64,000 nucleotides of DNA from NCBI RefSeq assembly GCF_002799155.1, contig NZ_NERD01000002.1:1240001-1304000 (forward strand). The letters are read 5' to 3'. Below are positions 32,956 to 43,035 of this stretch, piece by piece. Each line of letters starts with the position of its first letter. Within the stretch, counting starts at the first letter, position 1. A program made the position numbers and the translations under genes. This stretch comes from Stenotrophomonas maltophilia (lineage in GTDB: Bacteria > Pseudomonadota > Gammaproteobacteria > Xanthomonadales > Xanthomonadaceae). The notes beneath the pieces are model-generated. The model saw only the letters and a list, made by a program, of their open reading frames with translations, did not search any database and had not been told where the DNA came from.

Positions 32956-34184
32956 GGGGTTTCGGATGCGCCCATCACCCCCTCCAGATCCACCGCCTCG
33001 GCCATGGCCCGGTTACCCGCATTGCCCGGATGCAGGTGGTCGCCGGAGTCGTAGGCGACGGCCATCCGTGACGGATCGGCCGGGTCGCGCAGCGCCGCAT
33101 CCAGGTCGATCACCGCGTCGAACGGGCTGTCGCTGCGCAGCCAGGCATTGAGCTGTTGGCGCAGGGCCTCCTTGTCCGGCTGGTAGTAGTCGTCCAGCGG
33201 CGTGCCGGGCAGGGCGCCGGCGAACGGCGTCAGGGTGGCGCCGAGGATGCGTAGACCCCGCCGATGGGCCTGTTCGGCCAGGGCGCGATAGCCGGCCTGC
33301 AGTTCGGCCAGGCTGGGCCGGGGCTGCGCGCGGGCAAAGGCGGTGCCGGGCCAGCTGATGTCGTTGATGCCGATCAGCACGATCACACTGGCCACGCCGG
33401 GCTGATCCAGTGCGTCGCGCTGCAGGCGGGCCAGAACCGACTCGCCCATGCCGTCGCGCAGCAGCCGGCCGCCGGAGATGCCGGCGTTGACCACCGCGAC
33501 GCCCCGCGGTGCCAGGCGTGCGGCCAGGTGGTCGGTCCAGCGCTGGTCCTGGTCGAGGCTGGCGGTGGCGCCGTCGGTGATCGAATCGCCGATCACGACC
33601 ACACTGCGCGCGCTGGCGGCGGCCTCGACCTCGATCCCGGTCAGGAACAGGCGTGCGGTCGTGGAACTGGCACCCTGCAGGTCGCGCGCGCGGGTCTGGT
33701 TGCCGCTGGCGATCCAGCTGGTCTGGCGCCCCTCCCAATGGAAGGTCTGCAATGGCATAGGCCCCGGCACAAAGACATTGACCTGCAACGCTTGGCGGTC
33801 TTCCGTGGCCACCGCCAGTGGATCGCTCAACCGTTCCTGACCGGGGCTGATCAGCACCCCGGGCTGGCCGTCGAAGCTGAGCGGCTGCGGGGAGGCGCCC
33901 GCGTGTGCGGCCACGCTGGCCGCCCCGATCCGCAGCGGCTGGGTGCCGTAGGCATTGCTCAGCCGCACCCGCAGCCGGGGCCCGCCCAGGCTGATGCGCG
34001 CGGTCTGGCGGAAGGTCTGGTCCTGCAGCGTGGCCGGAACCAGGGTCGGGAACAGGAAATCGGCGCCCCAGACCGGTTGCGGGCTGGCCTGCCAGCTGGC
34101 AACCCAGTGCGGGGCCGGAGCGGCACTGGCGGCGCTGGACAGGGCGATCAAGGCGGTCGCGGTGAGCAGGCTGAAGCGGTTCAT
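32919..34184 (-). CDS. Secreted SGNH/GDSL esterase
   Basis: A 421-residue secreted hydrolase: signal peptide (LLTATALIALSSAASA), an N-terminal beta domain (about 25-180) and a GDSL domain with VIGDSITDGA (block I), NAGISGGRLL, LIGINDISW (block III) and the catalytic DHLHPGNAG near the C-terminus. It likely deacetylates a polysaccharide or glycoside. The last 11 residues (GVRSLSPGKGI) and the stop codon are encoded by an intergenic palindrome. Divergent from a LysR gene. Confidence 0.9.
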   Translation of the reverse strand: MNRFSLLTATALIALSSAASAAPAPHWVASWQASPQPVWGADFLFPTLVPATLQDQTFRQTARISLGGPRLRVRLSNAYGTQPLRIGAASVAAHAGASPQPLSFDGQPGVLISPGQERLSDPLAVATEDRQALQVNVFVPGPMPLQTFHWEGRQTSWIASGNQTRARDLQGASSTTARLFLTGIEVEAAASARSVVVIGDSITDGATASLDQDQRWTDHLAARLAPRGVAVVNAGISGGRLLRDGMGESVLARLQRDALDQPGVASVIVLIGINDISWPGTAFARAQPRPSLAELQAGYRALAEQAHRRGLRILGATLTPFAGALPGTPLDDYYQPDKEALRQQLNAWLRSDSPFDAVIDLDAALRDPADPSRMAVAYDSGDHLHPGNAGNRAMAEAVDLEGVMGASETPGVRSLSPGKGI

Positions 34185-34230
34185 CGGGCAATCCCGGGAG
34201 GAGGGAGTGCCATGGTGATTGCCCATCCAT

Positions 34231-34277
34231 CTGTGAACTAGACTGCGCATGGATAATAACCTGTGAACTGGATTCAC
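34231..34277. promoter_or_regulatory. Candidate LysR operator region
   Basis: CTGTGAACT occurs at 34231-34239 and again at 34261-34269, exactly 30 bp apart. The second copy is part of GTGAA-CTGGA-TTCAC (34263-34277), a T-N11-A palindrome, in the divergent region between the SGNH esterase and LysR genes and ending four bases before the LysR start codon. Confidence 0.45.
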
Positions 34278-34281
34278 CAAC

Positions 34282-35199
34282 ATGGCGCGACCCGACATCA
34301 ACCGATCCGGCGAACTGGAAGTGTTCGTGCGGGTGATCGAGACCGGTGGTTTTTCCGCTGCGGCCCGCACCCTGGACATGACGCCTTCGGCGGTAAGCAA
34401 GCTTGTGGCCCGGCTGGAGCATCGGCTGGGTACGCGCCTGCTGCAACGCTCCACCCGCCAGCTGCAGCTGACCCCGGAAGGCTGCGCGTTCTACGAACGT
34501 GGCCTGCGCGTTCTCGCCGACCTGGAGGAGGCCGAGCGTTGTGCCAGTGCCCATGCCGAGCCGCGCGGACGGCTGCGGGTCAACTCCAACGTGCCGTTCG
34601 GCCAGCATTTCCTGTTGCCGCTGCTCCCGGCGTTCCTGGAGCGCAACCCGCAGGTAGGCGTGGACCTGACCCTCAACGACGAGGTGATCGACCTGCTTGA
34701 GCAGCGCACCGACGTGGCGGTGCGGGCCGGCCCGCTGAAGAGCTCCAGCCTGGTGGCGCGGCGGCTCGGTGCGACGCGGATGATGATCGTGGCTGCGCCC
34801 GCCTACGCGCTGCGGCACGGGTTGCCACGCACTGCCGAGGAGCTGCAGTCGCACAACCGGCTGGACATCGGGCATGCGCGCGCGATGCAGGGCTGGCCGC
34901 TGTTGCAGGACGGTCGCGAACGCATGCTGCTGCCCAGTGGCAATGCGCGCGCCAGCAACGGCGACGCGCTGCGCCAGCTGGTGCTGGGTGGGCTGGGCAT
35001 GGCGCGGCTGGCAGCATTCCAGGTGCAACAGGATATTGCCGCCGGGCGCTTGCTGCCGGTGCTGGAGGACGCCAACCCCGGTGACCTTGAAGAGGTGCAC
35101 GCGGTGTTCCTGGGGCAGGGCGGCTACCTGCCGCTGCGGGTGCGTGCCTTCCTTGATTTCCTGGTGGAAACGGTGGACCTGGCGCGGCCACTGGGGTAA
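34282..35199 (+). CDS. LysR-type regulator
   Basis: A 305-residue LysR regulator with winged helix FVRVIETGGFSAAARTLDMT, PSAVSKLVARLEHRLG and a C-terminal effector domain (VAVRAGPLKSSSLVARRLG). It is divergent from the SGNH esterase with a 97-bp gap and probably controls it. The effector is unknown. Confidence 0.9.
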   Translation: MARPDINRSGELEVFVRVIETGGFSAAARTLDMTPSAVSKLVARLEHRLGTRLLQRSTRQLQLTPEGCAFYERGLRVLADLEEAERCASAHAEPRGRLRVNSNVPFGQHFLLPLLPAFLERNPQVGVDLTLNDEVIDLLEQRTDVAVRAGPLKSSSLVARRLGATRMMIVAAPAYALRHGLPRTAEELQSHNRLDIGHARAMQGWPLLQDGRERMLLPSGNARASNGDALRQLVLGGLGMARLAAFQVQQDIAAGRLLPVLEDANPGDLEEVHAVFLGQGGYLPLRVRAFLDFLVETVDLARPLG

Positions 35200-35204
35200 A
35201 GCAG

Positions 35205-35268
35205 GTAATGCCGGCCAGCGGCCGGCACTACCGCGCGGGTGCGTTGTAGATCCACGCCATGCGTGGAT
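35205..35268. repeat. Divergent pair of SMAG repeats
   Basis: A reverse element with stem TGCCGGCC/GGCCGGCA ending in CTAC (35205-35231) and a forward GTAG element with stem ATCCACGC/GCGTGGAT (35246-35268). They lie between convergent lysR and recN and may terminate both. Confidence 0.88.
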
Positions 35269-35283
35269 GAACGCGTGCGGGCG

Positions 35284-36945
35284 TCAGACCTGCAGCAGCT
35301 TGCGGGCGGCGGCGCGCGCTTCCTTGCTCACTTCCACGCCGCCGAGCATGCGCGCCAGCTCTTCCTCACGCGCCTTGCTGTCCAGCTTTTCCACTGCGCT
35401 CTGGGTCATGCCTTCCACCGGGGCCTTGCTGACCCGGTAGTGGGCATGGCCCTTGGAGGCGACCTGCGGCAGGTGGGTCACGCACAGCACCTGGCGCTTC
35501 TCGCCAAGGGCGCGCAGCTTCTGGCCGACGATGTCCGCCACCGCGCCACCGATGCCGGAGTCGACTTCGTCGAACACCATGGTCGGCACTGCATCCAGAT
35601 CCAGCGCGGCTACTTCGATGGCCAGCGAGATGCGCGACAGTTCGCCACCCGAGGCCACCTTGCGCAGGGCACGCGGCGGCTGTCCGGCGTTGGCCGCCAC
35701 CAGGAATTCCACGCGCTCGGCACCCTGCGGGTCGGGCTTGCCGGCGTCCTGCGGCTCCAGCTCGATCAGGAACTGGCCGCCGCCCATGCCCAGCTCGGCG
35801 ATGATCCCGGTGGTGGTGGCCGACAGCTCGGCTGCGGCCTTGCGGCGGCTCTCACTGAGCACCTCGGCCTGCAGGCGCCAGGCCGCCGCGGCCTTCTCGA
35901 TCTCGCCAGCCAGGCGCTGCAGTCGCTCGTCGGCGCCGCGCAGCTGCTCCACCTCGGCGTGCATGCGCTCGCGCTGCGCGCCCAGCTCGTCCATCGGCAC
36001 GCGGTGCTTGCGGGCCAGATCATGCAGGCGGCCGAGGCGACGCTCGTTCTCCTCGAACTGTTCCGGATCGGCGTCGAGGTCGTCATGCACGCGGTCCAGC
36101 AGCGACAGGGCTTCGTGCAGCTGGATCGAGGCGTTCTCGATCAGGCCATCCACCTCGCCCAGGCGCGGGTCGTGTTCGATCAGGCGCGACAGTTCGTGGC
36201 GCACCTGCTGCAGCAGGTCCAGCGCGGAACTGCCGTCGTCGCCGTTGAGCTGGTTGCTGGCCGCCTGGCAGGCGCTCAGCAGGGCGCTGGCGTGGGCCTG
36301 GCGCCGGTGGCTGGCACCGAGTGCGACGATCGACTCCGGTTCCAGGTCCTCGCGGTCCAGTTCGCGCAGCTGGTGCTCCAGGAAGCCGATCCGGTCACTG
36401 ACGTCGCCCTGCTGCGACAGCGCCAGCGATTCATCGACCAGCGCCTGCCAGGCCGCGGCGGCGCGGCGTACCTGGCGGCGCTCGTTCTCGTTGCCGGCAT
36501 AGGCATCCAACAGGGCCAGCTGCGACGGGCGCGTCAGCAGGGCCTGCTGTTCGTGCTGGCCGTGGATCTCCACCAGCAACGCGGCCAGGTCGCCCAGCTG
36601 GGCCAGGGTCACCGGGCGGCCATTGATCCACGCCCGTGAACCGCCGTCGGCACGGATCACGCGGCGCAGCTGGCATTGTTCCTCGTCGTCCAGTTCGTTG
36701 TCGGCCAGCCACTGGCGCGCGGCCTGCAGCTGGTCCAGCGCGAACTCGGCCGAAAGCTCGGCGCGCGCGGCGCCGTGGCGGACCACGCCGCTGTCGGCGC
36801 GCAGGCCGGACAGGAAGCCCAGCGCGTCGACCATCAGCGACTTGCCGGCGCCGGTCTCGCCTGAAACCACGGTCATGCCTGGCCCGAACTCCAGTTCGGT
36901 GGCGCGGACGACGGCAAAATCCTTGATCGAAAGATGTCTGAGCAT
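35284..36945 (-). CDS. recN: DNA repair ATPase RecN
   Basis: A 553-residue SMC-like protein for double-strand-break repair. Walker A is SGETGAGKS (about 28-36); long coiled coils span about 155-365; the C-terminal half carries the ABC-type signature (VASGGELSRISLAIE) and Walker B with MVFDEVDSGIGG. Length matches E. coli RecN. Divergent from the heat-shock operon. Confidence 0.96.
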   Translation of the reverse strand: MLRHLSIKDFAVVRATELEFGPGMTVVSGETGAGKSLMVDALGFLSGLRADSGVVRHGAARAELSAEFALDQLQAARQWLADNELDDEEQCQLRRVIRADGGSRAWINGRPVTLAQLGDLAALLVEIHGQHEQQALLTRPSQLALLDAYAGNENERRQVRRAAAAWQALVDESLALSQQGDVSDRIGFLEHQLRELDREDLEPESIVALGASHRRQAHASALLSACQAASNQLNGDDGSSALDLLQQVRHELSRLIEHDPRLGEVDGLIENASIQLHEALSLLDRVHDDLDADPEQFEENERRLGRLHDLARKHRVPMDELGAQRERMHAEVEQLRGADERLQRLAGEIEKAAAAWRLQAEVLSESRRKAAAELSATTTGIIAELGMGGGQFLIELEPQDAGKPDPQGAERVEFLVAANAGQPPRALRKVASGGELSRISLAIEVAALDLDAVPTMVFDEVDSGIGGAVADIVGQKLRALGEKRQVLCVTHLPQVASKGHAHYRVSKAPVEGMTQSAVEKLDSKAREEELARMLGGVEVSKEARAAARKLLQV

Positions 36946-37004
36946 GGGTAAGGGGGTATCAGCAGCCGCGCAACGCTAGCACGCGGGCGAGGGAGGTCCA
37001 ATGA

Positions 37005-37030
37005 CTTGCCAAGGTGATGCGCCGCCATTA
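37005..37030 (+). promoter_or_regulatory. Candidate sigma-32 promoter of hrcA
   Basis: CTTGCCA (37005-37011), an 11-base spacer, then CGCCATTA (37023-37030), close to the heat-shock consensus CTTGAAA and CCCCATNT. The start codon lies 31 bp further on. Confidence 0.45.
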
Positions 37031-37060
37031 TCTAGTGTCCGTGTCTCACAGGTTGATTCC

Positions 37061-38125
37061 ATGCACGGTTCTCCCGACCAGCTTGCCCCGCGTGCGCGCC
37101 ATCTGCTGCGCACGTTGATTGCGCGTTACATCCAGGACGGTGAGCCGGTCGGCTCGCAGACGCTGGCGCGCGTGGCCGGCCTGGAGGTCAGCCCGGCCAC
37201 CATCCGCAACATCCTCGGCGACCTGGAAGACCTGGGGCTGCTGGCCTCGCCGCATACCTCGGCCGGGCGCATCCCGACCGCGCATGGTTACCGGGTGTTC
37301 GTCGACAGCCTGCTGCAGATGCAGCCGCCGGGCGAAGGCGAGCTGGCCCGGTTGCGCCAGGAACTCGCCGGCGGCGGCAGCACCCAGGCCCTGCTCGGCA
37401 GCGCCTCGGAGCTGCTGTCGGCGATGAGCCACTTCGTCGGCGTGGTCAGCGCGCCGCGACGCGAGCAGTTCGCCTTCCGCCAGATCGATTTCGTGGCGCT
37501 GGACGGGCGCCGGGTGCTGGCCATCCTGGTGTTTGCCGACAACGAGGTGCAGAACCGGGTCATCGAGACCCGGCAGGAATTCGCGCCGGGCCAGCTGGAA
37601 CAGGTCGCCAACTACCTCAATGCCCATTTCGCCGGCCTGCCGATGGCCGAGATCCGCACCCGCCTGCTGCTGGAGCTGCGCGATGCCCGTTCCGAGTTGG
37701 AGCAGCTGCTGGCGCACAGCATCGAGCTGGCCGAGCAGGCCCTGCAGCCGGCCGCCGACGACATGCTGGTGGCCGGCCAGACCCGGCTGATGGGGGTGCA
37801 GGACCTGTCCGACCTGGAGCGCCTGCGCGAGCTGTTCGAGCTGTTCTCCAGCAAGCGCGAGATCCTTCAGCTGCTGGAGCGGACCATCCAGGCGCCGGGC
37901 GTGCGCATCTTCATCGGCGAAGAGACCGGGATGATGCCGCTGCAGGGCGTCTCGCTGGTCACCGCCCCGTACACCGCCAATGGCCAGGTACTGGGCGTGC
38001 TGGGCGTGATCGGCCCCAAGCGGATGGCCTACGACCGCATGATCCCGCTGGTCCAGGCCACCGCCGATGTGCTTGGCGCGGCCTTTTCGCCGGCCGGGCG
38101 CACTCCCGGAACATCCGACGCTTGA
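37061..38125 (+). CDS. hrcA: Heat-inducible repressor HrcA
   Basis: A 354-residue HrcA, which binds CIRCE elements and represses class I heat-shock genes with help from GroE. Winged-helix start RARHLLRTLIARYIQDGEPVG, SPATIRNILGDLEDLGLL, and the GAF-like inducer domain with RIFIGEE and VIGPKRMAYDRMIPLV are clear. The ATG at 37061 is chosen from family length. First gene of hrcA-grpE-dnaK-dnaJ. Confidence 0.95.
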   Translation: MHGSPDQLAPRARHLLRTLIARYIQDGEPVGSQTLARVAGLEVSPATIRNILGDLEDLGLLASPHTSAGRIPTAHGYRVFVDSLLQMQPPGEGELARLRQELAGGGSTQALLGSASELLSAMSHFVGVVSAPRREQFAFRQIDFVALDGRRVLAILVFADNEVQNRVIETRQEFAPGQLEQVANYLNAHFAGLPMAEIRTRLLLELRDARSELEQLLAHSIELAEQALQPAADDMLVAGQTRLMGVQDLSDLERLRELFELFSSKREILQLLERTIQAPGVRIFIGEETGMMPLQGVSLVTAPYTANGQVLGVLGVIGPKRMAYDRMIPLVQATADVLGAAFSPAGRTPGTSDA

Positions 38126-38188
38126 AACGCAGCATCCCGCCCACACTAGGGTGGGTGGAGGCGGGCTGTGACCGCCAGGGACCCAGAC

Positions 38189-38704
38189 ATGAACCACGAA
38201 AACCCCGATATCGAATCCCAGCAGAGCGCGGCCGATGCAGCGGCTGCGGCCGGCGTCAGTGACGAAGTGGAGCGCCTGCGCGCCGAAATCGAGCAGATCA
38301 AGGCCGATGCGCTGCGTGAGCGCGCCGACCTCGAGAACCAGCGCAAGCGCGTTGCTCGTGACATCGAACAGGCCCGCAAGTTCGCCAACGAGAAGCTGCT
38401 GGGCGAGCTGCTGCCGGTATTCGACAGCCTGGACGCGGGCCTGAAGGCGGCTGGCGATGACCCGCATCCGCTGCGCGAGGGCCTGGAGCTGACCTACAAG
38501 CAGCTGCTGAAGGTCGCTGCCGACAACGGCCTGGTCCTGCTGGACCCGATCGGCCAGCCGTTCAACCCGGAACACCACCAGGCGATCAGCCAGGTGCCGA
38601 CCCCGGGCGCCGCCCCGGGCAGCGTGGTGACCGTGTTCCAGAAGGGCTACCTGCTCAACGAGCGCCTGCTGCGGCCGGCGCTGGTGGTGGTGGCCGCCGA
38701 TTGA
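38189..38704 (+). CDS. grpE: Nucleotide exchange factor GrpE
   Basis: A 171-residue GrpE. Acidic N-terminal tail, long helix ([29 protein letters not shown]), and C-terminal beta domain ([31 protein letters not shown]). It releases ADP from DnaK. AGGGA lies eight bases before the ATG at 38189. Confidence 0.96.
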   Translation: MNHENPDIESQQSAADAAAAAGVSDEVERLRAEIEQIKADALRERADLENQRKRVARDIEQARKFANEKLLGELLPVFDSLDAGLKAAGDDPHPLREGLELTYKQLLKVAADNGLVLLDPIGQPFNPEHHQAISQVPTPGAAPGSVVTVFQKGYLLNERLLRPALVVVAAD

Positions 38705-38711
38705 TCGGCCG

Positions 38712-38730
38712 TGCCGGGCCATGCCCGGCA
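38712..38730 (+). terminator. Stem-loop after grpE
   Basis: TGCCGGGC-CAT-GCCCGGCA, an 8-bp stem followed by AGGTTTT, a few bases beyond the grpE stop. It would separate hrcA-grpE from dnaK, which has its own promoter. Confidence 0.6.
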
Positions 38731-38768
38731 AGGTTTTCCAGGCGCTGAACACAGCGTTCGGGAGATGG

Positions 38769-38797
38769 CTTGAATGTTCCGCGAGCCTCCCCCACAT
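38769..38797 (+). promoter_or_regulatory. Sigma-32 promoter of dnaK
   Basis: CTTGAAT (38769-38775), a 14-base spacer, and CCCCACAT (38790-38797): near-consensus heat-shock -35 and -10 boxes 63 bp before the dnaK start. Confidence 0.75.
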
Positions 38798-38860
38798 CGT
38801 ATTCATCCACCGGCCGAACGGCCGGACTGACCCCAACAAGCATCCTCAGGAGTCTCCCCC

Positions 38861-40783
38861 ATGGGCAAGATCATTGGTATCGACCTCGGCACCACCAACT
38901 CGTGCGTGGCGATCATGGACGGCGGCAAGGCCCGCGTCATCGAGAATTCGGAAGGCGATCGCACCACCCCGTCGATCGTCGCCTACACCAAGGACGGCGA
39001 AGTCCTGGTCGGCGCCTCGGCCAAGCGCCAGGCCGTCACCAACCCGAAGAACACCTTCTACGCGGTGAAGCGCCTGATCGGCCGCAAGTTCACCGACGCC
39101 GAAGTGCAGAAGGACATCGCCCACGTCCCGTACAGCATCCTCGCCCATGACAATGGCGACGCCTGGGTGGCCACCAGCGACGGCAAGAAGATGGCCCCGC
39201 AGGAAATCTCGGCCAAGGTGCTGGAGAAGATGAAGAAGACCGCCGAGGACTTCCTCGGTGAGAAGGTCACCGAAGCGGTCATCACCGTGCCGGCCTACTT
39301 CAACGACAGCCAGCGCCAGGCGACCAAGGACGCCGGCCGCATCGCCGGCCTGGACGTCAAGCGCATCATCAACGAGCCGACCGCGGCTGCGCTGGCCTAT
39401 GGCCTGGACAAGGGCGACAACAAGGATCGCAAGATCGTGGTGTACGACCTGGGCGGCGGCACCTTCGACGTCTCGGTGATCGAGATCGCCAACGTCGACG
39501 GCGAGAAGCAGTTCGAAGTGCTGGCCACCAACGGCGACACCTTCCTGGGCGGCGAAGACTTCGACAACCGCGTCATCGAGTACCTGGTTGAAGAATTCAA
39601 CAAGGACCAGGGCATCGACCTGCGCAAGGATCCGCTGGCCCTGCAGCGCCTGAAGGACGCCGCCGAGCGCGCCAAGATCGAGCTGTCCAGCGCCCAGCAG
39701 ACCGAAGTGAACCTGCCGTACGTCACCGCTGACGCGTCGGGTCCGAAGCACCTGAACATCAAGCTGACCCGCGCCAAGCTGGAAGCGCTGGTGGACGACC
39801 TGATCAAGAAGTCGATCGAGCCGTGCCGCGTCGCCCTGAACGATGCCGGCCTGCGTTCGAGCGACATCAGCGAAGTGATCCTGGTCGGTGGCCAGACCCG
39901 CATGCCGAAGGTGCAGCAGGCGGTGACCGAGTTCTTCGGCAAGGAACCGCGCAAGGACGTCAACCCGGACGAGGCCGTGGCACTGGGTGCTGCGATCCAG
40001 GGCGGCGTGCTCGGCGGCGACGTCAAGGACGTGCTGCTGCTGGACGTGACCCCGCTGTCGCTGGGCATCGAGACCATGGGCGGCGTGTTCACCAAGATCA
40101 TCGAGAAGAACACCACCATCCCGACCAAGGCCTCGCAGGTGTTCTCCACCGCCGAGGACAACCAGTCGGCCGTGACCGTGCACGTGCTGCAGGGTGAGCG
40201 CGAACAGGCCCGCTTCAACAAGTCGCTGGCCAAGTTCGACCTGTCCGGCATCGAGCCGGCCCCGCGTGGCCTGCCGCAGGTGGAAGTGTCCTTCGACATC
40301 GACGCCAACGGCATCCTGCACGTGTCGGCCAAGGACAAGAAGACCAACAAGGAACAGAAGGTCGAGATCAAGGCCGGTTCGGGCCTGTCCGAGGAAGAGA
40401 TCGCGCGCATGGTCGCCGACGCGGAAGCCAACCGCGAAGAAGACAAGAAGTTCCAGGAGCTGGTGCAGGCCCGCAACCAGGCCGACGCCCTGATCCACGG
40501 CACCCGCAGCGCCATTACCGAACACGGTAGCAAGGTCGGCGGCGATGTCATCGGCAAGGTCGAGGCGGCTCTGGCCGACCTGGAAACCGCGATGAAGGGT
40601 GACGACAAGGCGCAGATCGAAGCCAAGTCGAAGGTGCTGGAGGAAGCCGGCCAGTCGCTGTTCGCCGCTGCTTCGGCCGACCAGGGCGGTGCCCCGGGTG
40701 CCGACGCCGGCAACGCCGGCAAGGCGCAGGATGACGTGGTCGACGCCGAGTTCACCGAAGTCAAGGACGACAAGAAGTCCTGA
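38861..40783 (+). CDS. dnaK: Hsp70 chaperone DnaK
   Basis: A 640-residue Dna[14 protein letters not shown] phosphate loop at the start, [10 protein letters not shown] (about 193), [11 protein letters not shown] (about 338), the interdomain linker [16 protein letters not shown] and the EVKDDKKS tail. It folds proteins with DnaJ and GrpE. AGGAG lies before the ATG. Confidence 0.99.
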   Translation: MGKIIGIDLGTTNSCVAIMDGGKARVIENSEGDRTTPSIVAYTKDGEVLVGASAKRQAVTNPKNTFYAVKRLIGRKFTDAEVQKDIAHVPYSILAHDNGDAWVATSDGKKMAPQEISAKVLEKMKKTAEDFLGEKVTEAVITVPAYFNDSQRQATKDAGRIAGLDVKRIINEPTAAALAYGLDKGDNKDRKIVVYDLGGGTFDVSVIEIANVDGEKQFEVLATNGDTFLGGEDFDNRVIEYLVEEFNKDQGIDLRKDPLALQRLKDAAERAKIELSSAQQTEVNLPYVTADASGPKHLNIKLTRAKLEALVDDLIKKSIEPCRVALNDAGLRSSDISEVILVGGQTRMPKVQQAVTEFFGKEPRKDVNPDEAVALGAAIQGGVLGGDVKDVLLLDVTPLSLGIETMGGVFTKIIEKNTTIPTKASQVFSTAEDNQSAVTVHVLQGEREQARFNKSLAKFDLSGIEPAPRGLPQVEVSFDIDANGILHVSAKDKKTNKEQKVEIKAGSGLSEEEIARMVADAEANREEDKKFQELVQARNQADALIHGTRSAITEHGSKVGGDVIGKVEAALADLETAMKGDDKAQIEAKSKVLEEAGQSLFAAASADQGGAPGADAGNAGKAQDDVVDAEFTEVKDDKKS

Positions 40784-40794
40784 TCCGGACCGAC

Positions 40795-40821
40795 ACGGGA
40801 CGCTGGCCATCAGCGTCCCGT
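40795..40821 (+). terminator. Stem-loop after dnaK
   Basis: A perfect 11-bp stem (ACGGGACGCTG/CAGCGTCCCGT) with a 5-base loop starts 12 bases after the dnaK stop. Without a long T-tract it probably limits read-through into dnaJ. Confidence 0.7.
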
Positions 40822-40937
40822 TGTCGCATCAGGGTCCTGACCGCCCACCGGCGTGTCGGGGCGCCCGACGCAAGAGCGGACCTGGTTCCGCTCTTCCGCT
40901 TTGACGAATCCCGACTTTCCGGAACCAGATTCACGAT

Positions 40938-42065
40938 ATGAGCAAGCGCGATTACTACGAAGTGCTGGGCGTTGCCCGCACCGCTACCGACGACGAGCTG
41001 AAGAAGGCCTACCGTCGCTGCGCGATGAAGTTCCACCCGGACCGCAACCCGGGTGATGCGGCGGCCGAAGCCTCCTTCAAGGAGTGCAAGGAAGCCTACG
41101 AAGTGCTGTCCGACGGCAACAAGCGCCGCATGTATGACAGCCACGGCCACGCTGCGTTCGAGCACGGCATGGGCGGTGGCGGCGGTCCGGGCGGCCCGGA
41201 CATGAACGATATTTTCGGCGATATCTTCGGCAACATCTTTGGCGGTGGCGGCGGTGGTCCGCGCCAGGCCCGTCGCGGCGCCGACATCGGCTACGTGATG
41301 GAACTGGACCTGGAAGAAGCGGTGCGCGGCGTCGAACGCCGCATCGAGATCCCGACCCTGGCCGAATGTGGCGACTGCGATGGCAGCGGCTCGGAAGACG
41401 GCAAGGTCGAGACCTGCAATGTGTGCCATGGCCGCGGCCAGGTGCGCATCCAGCGCGGCATCTTCGCCATGCAGCAGGCCTGCCACAACTGCGGCGGCCG
41501 TGGCCAGATCATCGCCAAGCCCTGCAAGACCTGCCACGGCAACGGCCGTGTCGAGGAAGACAAGGTGCTGTCGGTGAAGGTGCCGGCGGGCGTCGATACC
41601 GGCGACCGCATCCGCCTGCAGGGCGAAGGCGAAGCCGGTCCGGCCGGTACGCCGCCGGGTGACCTGTACGTGGAAGTGCGCGTGCGCGAGCATGCGATCT
41701 TCCAGCGCGATGGCGACGACCTGCACTGCGAAGTGCCGATCCGCATCTCGCAGGCGGCACTGGGCGACACCGTGCGCGTGGCCACCCTCGGCGGCGAAGC
41801 GGAAATCCGCATCCCGGCCGAGACCCAGACCGGCAAGCTGTTCCGCCTGCGTGGCAAGGGCGTACGTTCGGTGCGCAGCCGCAGCGAGGGCGACCTGTAC
41901 TGCCGCGTGGTGGTGGAGACCCCGGTCAACCTCACCAACGAACAGCGCAAGCTGCTGGAACAGTTCGAAGCCACCTTCGTCGGTGAGGAAGCGCGCAAGC
42001 ACTCGCCGAAGTCGGCCACCTTCATGGATGGCGTGAAGGGCTTCTGGGACCGGATGACGTCCTGA
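40938..42065 (+). CDS. dnaJ: Co-chaperone DnaJ
   Basis: A 375-residue type I DnaJ: J domain with HPD ([10 protein letters not shown]), Gly/Phe-rich linker ([23 protein letters not shown]), four zinc-binding CxxCxGxG repeats ([32 protein letters not shown]) and the C-terminal substrate domains. All catalytic features are intact. The 154-bp gap after dnaK holds a hairpin. Confidence 0.98.
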   Translation: MSKRDYYEVLGVARTATDDELKKAYRRCAMKFHPDRNPGDAAAEASFKECKEAYEVLSDGNKRRMYDSHGHAAFEHGMGGGGGPGGPDMNDIFGDIFGNIFGGGGGGPRQARRGADIGYVMELDLEEAVRGVERRIEIPTLAECGDCDGSGSEDGKVETCNVCHGRGQVRIQRGIFAMQQACHNCGGRGQIIAKPCKTCHGNGRVEEDKVLSVKVPAGVDTGDRIRLQGEGEAGPAGTPPGDLYVEVRVREHAIFQRDGDDLHCEVPIRISQAALGDTVRVATLGGEAEIRIPAETQTGKLFRLRGKGVRSVRSRSEGDLYCRVVVETPVNLTNEQRKLLEQFEATFVGEEARKHSPKSATFMDGVKGFWDRMTS

Positions 42066-42093
42066 GTTTTTCGACGGAAGCGGTGAACGAGAG

Positions 42094-42112
42094 CGCCGGG
42101 CCATGCCCGGCG
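42094..42112 (+). terminator. Stem-loop after dnaJ
   Basis: CGCCGGGC-CAT-GCCCGGCG, an 8-bp stem, 28 bases after the dnaJ stop. It is nearly the same hairpin as after grpE. Confidence 0.65.
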
Positions 42113-42129
42113 TTGTCGTTTGTGGTGCA

Positions 42130-42152
42130 GTAGCTCCACGCCATGCGTGGAT
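42130..42152 (+). repeat. SMAG repeat
   Basis: GTAG followed by CTCCACGC-CAT-GCGTGGAT, between the convergent dnaJ and araC-type genes. Confidence 0.85.
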
Positions 42153-42165
42153 GCCGTTCAAAGGA

Positions 42166-42963
42166 TCATCGGAAAAACGCCGCCGGCGTCTGCCCCAGCT
42201 GCCGCTTGAACATGCTGGTGAACGCGCTTGGGCTGTCGTAACCCATCGCCAGCGCCACATCGATGACCTTGTCGCCGACCGCCAGGCGTTCCAGTGCGGC
42301 CAGCAGCCGCGCCTGCTGCCGCCACTGCCCGAAGGTCATGCCCAGTTCGCTGGCGAAATGGCGCTGGATGGTCTTCACGTCCACCTGCAGCGCCTGCGCC
42401 CAGTCCTGCAGCGTGGCGTCGTCGCCGGGATGCTTCTGGATGTGCTGGCAGATCCGCTGCAGGCGCGGGTCGGTGGGCGAGGGCAGGTGCAGCGGCAGCA
42501 CGTCCATGCGGTGCAGCTCGTCCAGCAGCAGGCGTACCACGCGGCCATCGCGGCTGTCATCCACATGCGCGGTCTCGATCAGGCTGGCAGCCAGCAGCAG
42601 TTCGCGCAGCAGTGGCGCCACCTGCACCGCGAACGCCTCGTGCGGCAGTTGCGGTGCGAAGTCGGGTTCCACGTACAGGCTGCGCATGTGCACTTCGGCG
42701 ATGCAGTCCACCGCATGCGCCATGCCGGCCGGCACCCAGATCGCGCGGGTCGAGGGTACGACCCAACGGCCGCCATCCGCACGCACCACCATCAGTCCCG
42801 ACATGGCGAACACCAGTTGGTGACGGCGGTGCCGGTGGGGCGCGATGTGGGTGCCGGGTGGGTAATGCCGGGCGCGGCAGGTCACCGGGCGGTGCACCGG
42901 AACCTCGCTCCACGGCGCGGTCTCGCGGACCGGGCAGGGGGTGTCCTTTTTGCGATAGGCCAT
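42166..42963 (-). CDS. AraC-family regulator with cupin sensor
   Basis: A 265-residue regulator: N-terminal cupin (HYPPGTHIAPHRHRRHQLVFAMSG split as His-rich metal-type motif, WVPAGMAHAV) and two HTH motifs at the C-terminus (LQDWAQALQVDVKTIQRHF; VIDVALAMGYDSPSAFTSMFK). It is divergent from the fosmidomycin-resistance transporter gene (72 bp) and likely regulates it. Confidence 0.9.
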   Translation of the reverse strand: MAYRKKDTPCPVRETAPWSEVPVHRPVTCRARHYPPGTHIAPHRHRRHQLVFAMSGLMVVRADGGRWVVPSTRAIWVPAGMAHAVDCIAEVHMRSLYVEPDFAPQLPHEAFAVQVAPLLRELLLAASLIETAHVDDSRDGRVVRLLLDELHRMDVLPLHLPSPTDPRLQRICQHIQKHPGDDATLQDWAQALQVDVKTIQRHFASELGMTFGQWRQQARLLAALERLAVGDKVIDVALAMGYDSPSAFTSMFKRQLGQTPAAFFR

Positions 42964-43035
42964 GACCCGAACGCGGCAGAAGGGAGGGGGAGGTCACCGT
43001 AGCATGCGTGGCTCGCCCCCAACCTGACTGTGTCC

